The notes beneath the pieces were generated by a model that was not told the DNA's origin, did no database searches, and was given only the letters and a program-made list of their open reading frames with translations. A stretch of DNA of 7,808 nucleotides from CAZGZD01 sp964401915 (lineage in GTDB: Bacteria; Patescibacteriota; Microgenomatia; UBA1406; GWC2-37-13), in the NCBI GenBank assembly GCA_964401915.1, contig CAYOAI010000027.1, forward strand, positions 1 through 7,808, in the 5' to 3' direction. The position numbers and the translations under genes are program-made. Below are positions 6,194 through 7,808 of the stretch, piece after piece. The number at the start of each line of letters is the position of its first letter. The first letter of the stretch is position 1.

Positions 6194-6760
6194 ATGAAGA
6201 AAAATACACTTATTGGAATCGTCTCACTACTCATCCTCTATCTTGGAGTATTTTTAACTCAGTCAAAAAACTTTCATCCCGTATTTCCGACAAAAATAAA
6301 TCCTTCTCCATCCCCGACCCATGCGCCACTCAAGCAAGACGAGGCATTTGTCACTCGAGTAGTTGATGGAGACACGATTGAGATTGAGGGCGGACAAAAG
6401 GTACGATACATAGGTATCGACACTCCAGAGACCAAGCATCCACGTAAACCTGTGCAGTGTTTTGGCCATGAAGCATACGAGCAGAATAAAAAGCTCGTCG
6501 AAGGCCATGTGATTCGTCTTGAGCGCGATGTGTCCGAGACTGACCGCTTTGGCCGCCTACTTCGCTATGTATATCTACCGCAAGGTGTGAAAGAGACAAC
6601 CACGTCCGCCCTTATGATCAACGATTACCTTGTGCGACAAGGCTTCGCTCATGCCGCCACATTCCCACCCGATGTAAAATATGCAGAACAGTTTCGGCAG
6701 GCTGCGACTGAGGCGCGGGAAGCCGGACGAGGACTATGGAAAGTGTGTAGTAATTATTGA
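6194..6760 (+). CDS. Membrane-anchored or secreted thermonuclease-like (SNase) protein
   Basis: This 188-aa protein is a staphylococcal-nuclease homologue that should hydrolyse DNA or RNA with calcium, outside the cytoplasm. Residues 5-22 form one hydrophobic segment after two lysines, a signal or anchor with no lipobox cysteine. A Pro/Ser linker follows (31-46). The nuclease fold runs from about 50 to 185. TRVVDGDTIEI supplies Asp58 and Asp60, VRYIGIDTPETKHP supplies Arg71, Asp76 and Glu79, and DRFGRLLRYVY supplies Arg121. Arg71, Glu79 and Arg121 correspond to the catalytic Arg35, Glu43 and Arg87 of the S. aureus enzyme, so it appears active. Cys89 and Cys185 are the only cysteines and may form a disulfide that ties the C-terminus to the core. 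The start lies six bases after the bcp stop with no good Shine-Dalgarno, suggesting coupling. An in-frame TAA (6185-6187) limits the start. The stop overlaps the convergent HAD gene. Confidence 0.93.
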   Translation: MKKNTLIGIVSLLILYLGVFLTQSKNFHPVFPTKINPSPSPTHAPLKQDEAFVTRVVDGDTIEIEGGQKVRYIGIDTPETKHPRKPVQCFGHEAYEQNKKLVEGHVIRLERDVSETDRFGRLLRYVYLPQGVKETTTSALMINDYLVRQGFAHAATFPPDVKYAEQFRQAATEAREAGRGLWKVCSNY

Positions 6761-7392
6761 CCTGTAAGTTTCTTTACAAGCGCTTCTGGTTTATCTATCA
6801 AAAAATCTGGACTGTGTTTTAGTAGAAGTTTTTTTGAATTAAGCCCCCAGGTCACAGCCACTGACTTTATCTTTACTTTGTGTGCGGCCTTGACGTCACG
6901 AATCTCATCACCAACATATACGACTTGTTGTGGAGATAGTCCATTAGCCTTCATACAAATAAATAATGCAGCGCTTTTACCAAATATGTTTACTCCAGCG
7001 GATATGAAATCAAATATTTCAAGATTGTATTGTTTTAAAAAATCTTCTATATTCTCGCTTGAATTGGAAGACAAGATTCCAAGATGATATCCTCTTTTTT
7101 TCAGCTCCTGCAACGCATGCTCCATACCCACAACTGGTTTAAGACGCTTAATCAATCTATGCATTCGTTTTCTGCCCTGTGCAAGAATCAGCGGGATCTT
7201 CCAAAATGGAAGTCGTAGCCAGAGTGCGGCTTGAAATAGCGTCTTACTCCGCATAGCTTCTTTATCTGTATCCTCTATCTTACGATATCCATATTCATCC
7301 GCAAGCTTGTTGGACAGATCGATAATAACATTAAAGGTATCTGCAATCGTACCGTCAAAATCAAAGATAATTGTTTTTTTCATATGAGTCAT
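6754..7392 (-). CDS. HAD-superfamily hydrolase, phosphoglycolate-phosphatase-like
   Basis: This protein of up to 212 aa contains all four HAD motifs. Motif I is FDFDGTIAD (nucleophile Asp11, acid/base Asp13). Motif II is LGILSSNS (Ser108 at the usual Thr/Ser position). Motif III is Lys139 in FGKSAA, and motif IV is VGDEIRDVKAA (Asp162 and Asp166). The helical cap between motifs I and II (about residues 18-88) places it in the Gph/PGMB-like subfamily. The substrate, probably a small phosphorylated metabolite, cannot be told from sequence. The first ATG (7392) gives MTHMKK. The fourth codon (7383) gives MKKTIIFDFDGT, the usual beginning for this family, and fits the promoter better, because the -10 box ends only one base before the first ATG. 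The gene is convergent with the nuclease (7-bp overlap of the 3' ends) and divergent from the LexA-like gene. Confidence 0.93.
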   Translation of the reverse strand: MTHMKKTIIFDFDGTIADTFNVIIDLSNKLADEYGYRKIEDTDKEAMRSKTLFQAALWLRLPFWKIPLILAQGRKRMHRLIKRLKPVVGMEHALQELKKRGYHLGILSSNSSENIEDFLKQYNLEIFDFISAGVNIFGKSAALFICMKANGLSPQQVVYVGDEIRDVKAAHKVKIKSVAVTWGLNSKKLLLKHSPDFLIDKPEALVKKLTGQ

Positions 7393-7393
7393 T

Positions 7394-7421
7394 ATTGTAG
7401 CTTACACGCGTATAAAATCAA
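7394..7421 (-). promoter_or_regulatory. Promoter of the HAD hydrolase gene
   Basis: On the minus strand, TTGATT (7421-7416, 4 of 6) and TACAAT (7399-7394, 5 of 6) are separated by 16 nt. The predicted transcription start, about 7387, falls after the upstream ATG (7392) and just before the ATG at 7383. This makes 7383 the likelier start, with a leader of only a few bases. Confidence 0.5.
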
Positions 7422-7447
7422 ACTGAGATTGACCCCGTCGCACCTTA

Positions 7448-7486
7448 CTTCAAACCTTCACATTATTATTCATACACGGTTTGAGG
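7448..7486. repeat. Inverted repeat with 9-bp arms in the HAD/LexA intergenic region
   Basis: CTTCAAACC (7448-7456) pairs with GGTTTGAGG (7478-7486), with one G-U pair and a 21-nt loop. No T-run follows on either strand, so it does not look like an intrinsic terminator. It could be a regulatory site or chance. Confidence 0.25.
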
Positions 7487-7510
7487 AGCGATGAATTGAC
7501 GAGGGCCGGC

Positions 7511-7550
7511 GGGGCAATGAGTAAAATCAAGGAGTAATTATTATTGCCCC
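7511..7550. repeat. GC-ended inverted repeat abutting the lexA -35
   Basis: GGGGCAAT (7511-7518) and ATTGCCCC (7543-7550) are perfect 8-bp arms. They extend by a G-U and an A-U pair and, past a single-base bulge, three further pairs, around a loop of about 13 nt. The right arm ends exactly one base before the -35 TTGACA at 7551. There is no T-run after it, so it is not a classic terminator. It could be an operator or an upstream transcript hairpin. Confidence 0.45.
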
Positions 7551-7579
7551 TTGACAAGTGAACATTTGTTCACCATAAT
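7551..7579 (+). promoter_or_regulatory. Promoter of the LexA-like gene
   Basis: A perfect -35 TTGACA (7551-7556) and CATAAT (7574-7579, 5 of 6) are separated by the optimal 17 nt. Twelve bases lie between the -10 and the ATG at 7592, so the 5' leader should be about five or six bases, too short for a Shine-Dalgarno. Confidence 0.8.
7558..7573. promoter_or_regulatory. LexA/SOS operator box (Gram-positive DinR type)
   Basis: GTGAACATTTGTTCAC is a perfect 7-2-7 inverted repeat containing GAAC-N4-GTTC, the core of the Gram-positive-type LexA box (CGAACRNRYGTTCG). It fills nearly the whole spacer between -35 and -10 of the LexA-like gene, so repressor bound here should block RNA polymerase. This is the expected layout for an autoregulated lexA. 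Confidence 0.85.
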
Positions 7580-7591
7580 GTACAAAGATTT

Positions 7592-7808
7592 ATGGAAGAC
7601 CTAAGACTTGGGAAGCTTAAAAAATTTTATAAAGAAAGTAAGCGCCTACCCAGCTATTCGGAAATGCTTACCATTTTTGGTCTCTCTTCAAAAGGCGCAA
7701 TATACAAACTTGTACATAGGTGGGTACAAGATGGATTACTGAAAAAAGATGGGCCGCACTTTGCCCCAACTGATCGCTTCTTTGCCCTGCCTTTCTCGGG
7801 AGTAGTAA
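7592..7808 (+). CDS. lexA: LexA-like SOS repressor, N-terminal DNA-binding domain (3' end outside window)
   Basis: The 72 visible residues match the winged helix-turn-helix domain of LexA. The sequence GKLKKFYKESKRLPSYSEMLTIFGL corresponds to the first helix and the 'RPPSxxEIAxxLG' segment of classical LexA. SSKGAIYKLVHRWVQDGLLKKD corresponds to the recognition helix and the wing. The last residues (FFALPFSGVV) look like the approach to the Ala-Gly autocleavage site, which should lie just past the window end. LexA represses DNA-repair genes until RecA filaments trigger self-cleavage. The peptidase domain is not seen, so a truncated or LexA-like phage regulator cannot be excluded, but the SOS box in its own promoter supports a true LexA. 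No alternative ATG, GTG or TTG start lies between the in-frame TGA at 7559-7561 and this ATG. Confidence 0.88.
   Translation, partial: MEDLRLGKLKKFYKESKRLPSYSEMLTIFGLSSKGAIYKLVHRWVQDGLLKKDGPHFAPTDRFFALPFSGVV

Noticed and set aside
7517..7537. Mini-ORF MSKIKE upstream of the LexA-like gene as a leader peptide
   Set aside because: It lies upstream of the mapped promoter elements, so it would not be in the lexA transcript, and it has no promoter of its own.
1..7808. CRISPR array, insertion sequence or integration site
   Set aside because: No direct-repeat array, transposase, terminal inverted repeats or duplicated tRNA 3' end was seen.

Overview
The window looks like a chromosomal segment of a bacterium, most likely a member of the Candidate Phyla Radiation (Patescibacteria). 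This placement is an inference. It rests on the gene style (a DipZ-like CcdA/thioredoxin fusion, a LexA-like repressor with a short divergent wHTH, long Pro/Gln-rich proteins of unknown function), the near absence of Shine-Dalgarno sequences, and promoters that lie so close to start codons that many mRNAs should be leaderless. TGA is used as a stop (the MscS-like and nuclease genes), so there is no sign of the Gly-TGA code. No mobile element, CRISPR array or phage gene was found.

Layout. Positions 3-281 hold the C-terminus of an MscS-type mechanosensitive channel, joined by an ATGA overlap to a 573-aa CcdA-thioredoxin-DipZ C-terminal fusion (278-1999). Three genes follow that I cannot assign to a named family, each with its own promoter. 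They are a 700-aa protein with an N-terminal hydrophobic segment and a HEEGH zinc-protease motif (2063-4165), a 329-aa acidic, Cys-free protein with disordered ends (4221-5210), and a 66-aa basic protein (5281-5481). A tRNA-Pro(UGG) lies on the minus strand (5578-5651). It is divergent from a two-gene unit encoding a BCP-type peroxiredoxin (5717-6187) and a membrane-anchored or secreted thermonuclease-like protein (6194-6760). A HAD phosphatase on the minus strand (7392 or 7383 down to 6754) overlaps the nuclease tail to tail by 7 bp. The window ends inside a LexA-like gene (7592 onward) whose promoter carries a near-perfect SOS box between its -35 and -10.

How the genes fit together. Two are thiol-redox genes: the CcdA/thioredoxin fusion moves reducing power across the membrane, and BCP removes peroxides with thioredoxin as reductant. 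The nuclease has two cysteines that could form a disulfide outside the cell, in the compartment where the DipZ-like thioredoxin domain should act. The 700-aa, 329-aa and 66-aa genes may form a lineage-specific group. They are consecutive, on the same strand, and share promoter architecture. The 700-aa and 66-aa genes also begin with similar codons (MPDGPG and MPEGEG).

The strongest signals are (1) the recurring promoter-to-ATG spacing that implies leaderless transcription, (2) the self-regulatory SOS box, and (3) the HExxH protein of unknown family and its two small neighbours.
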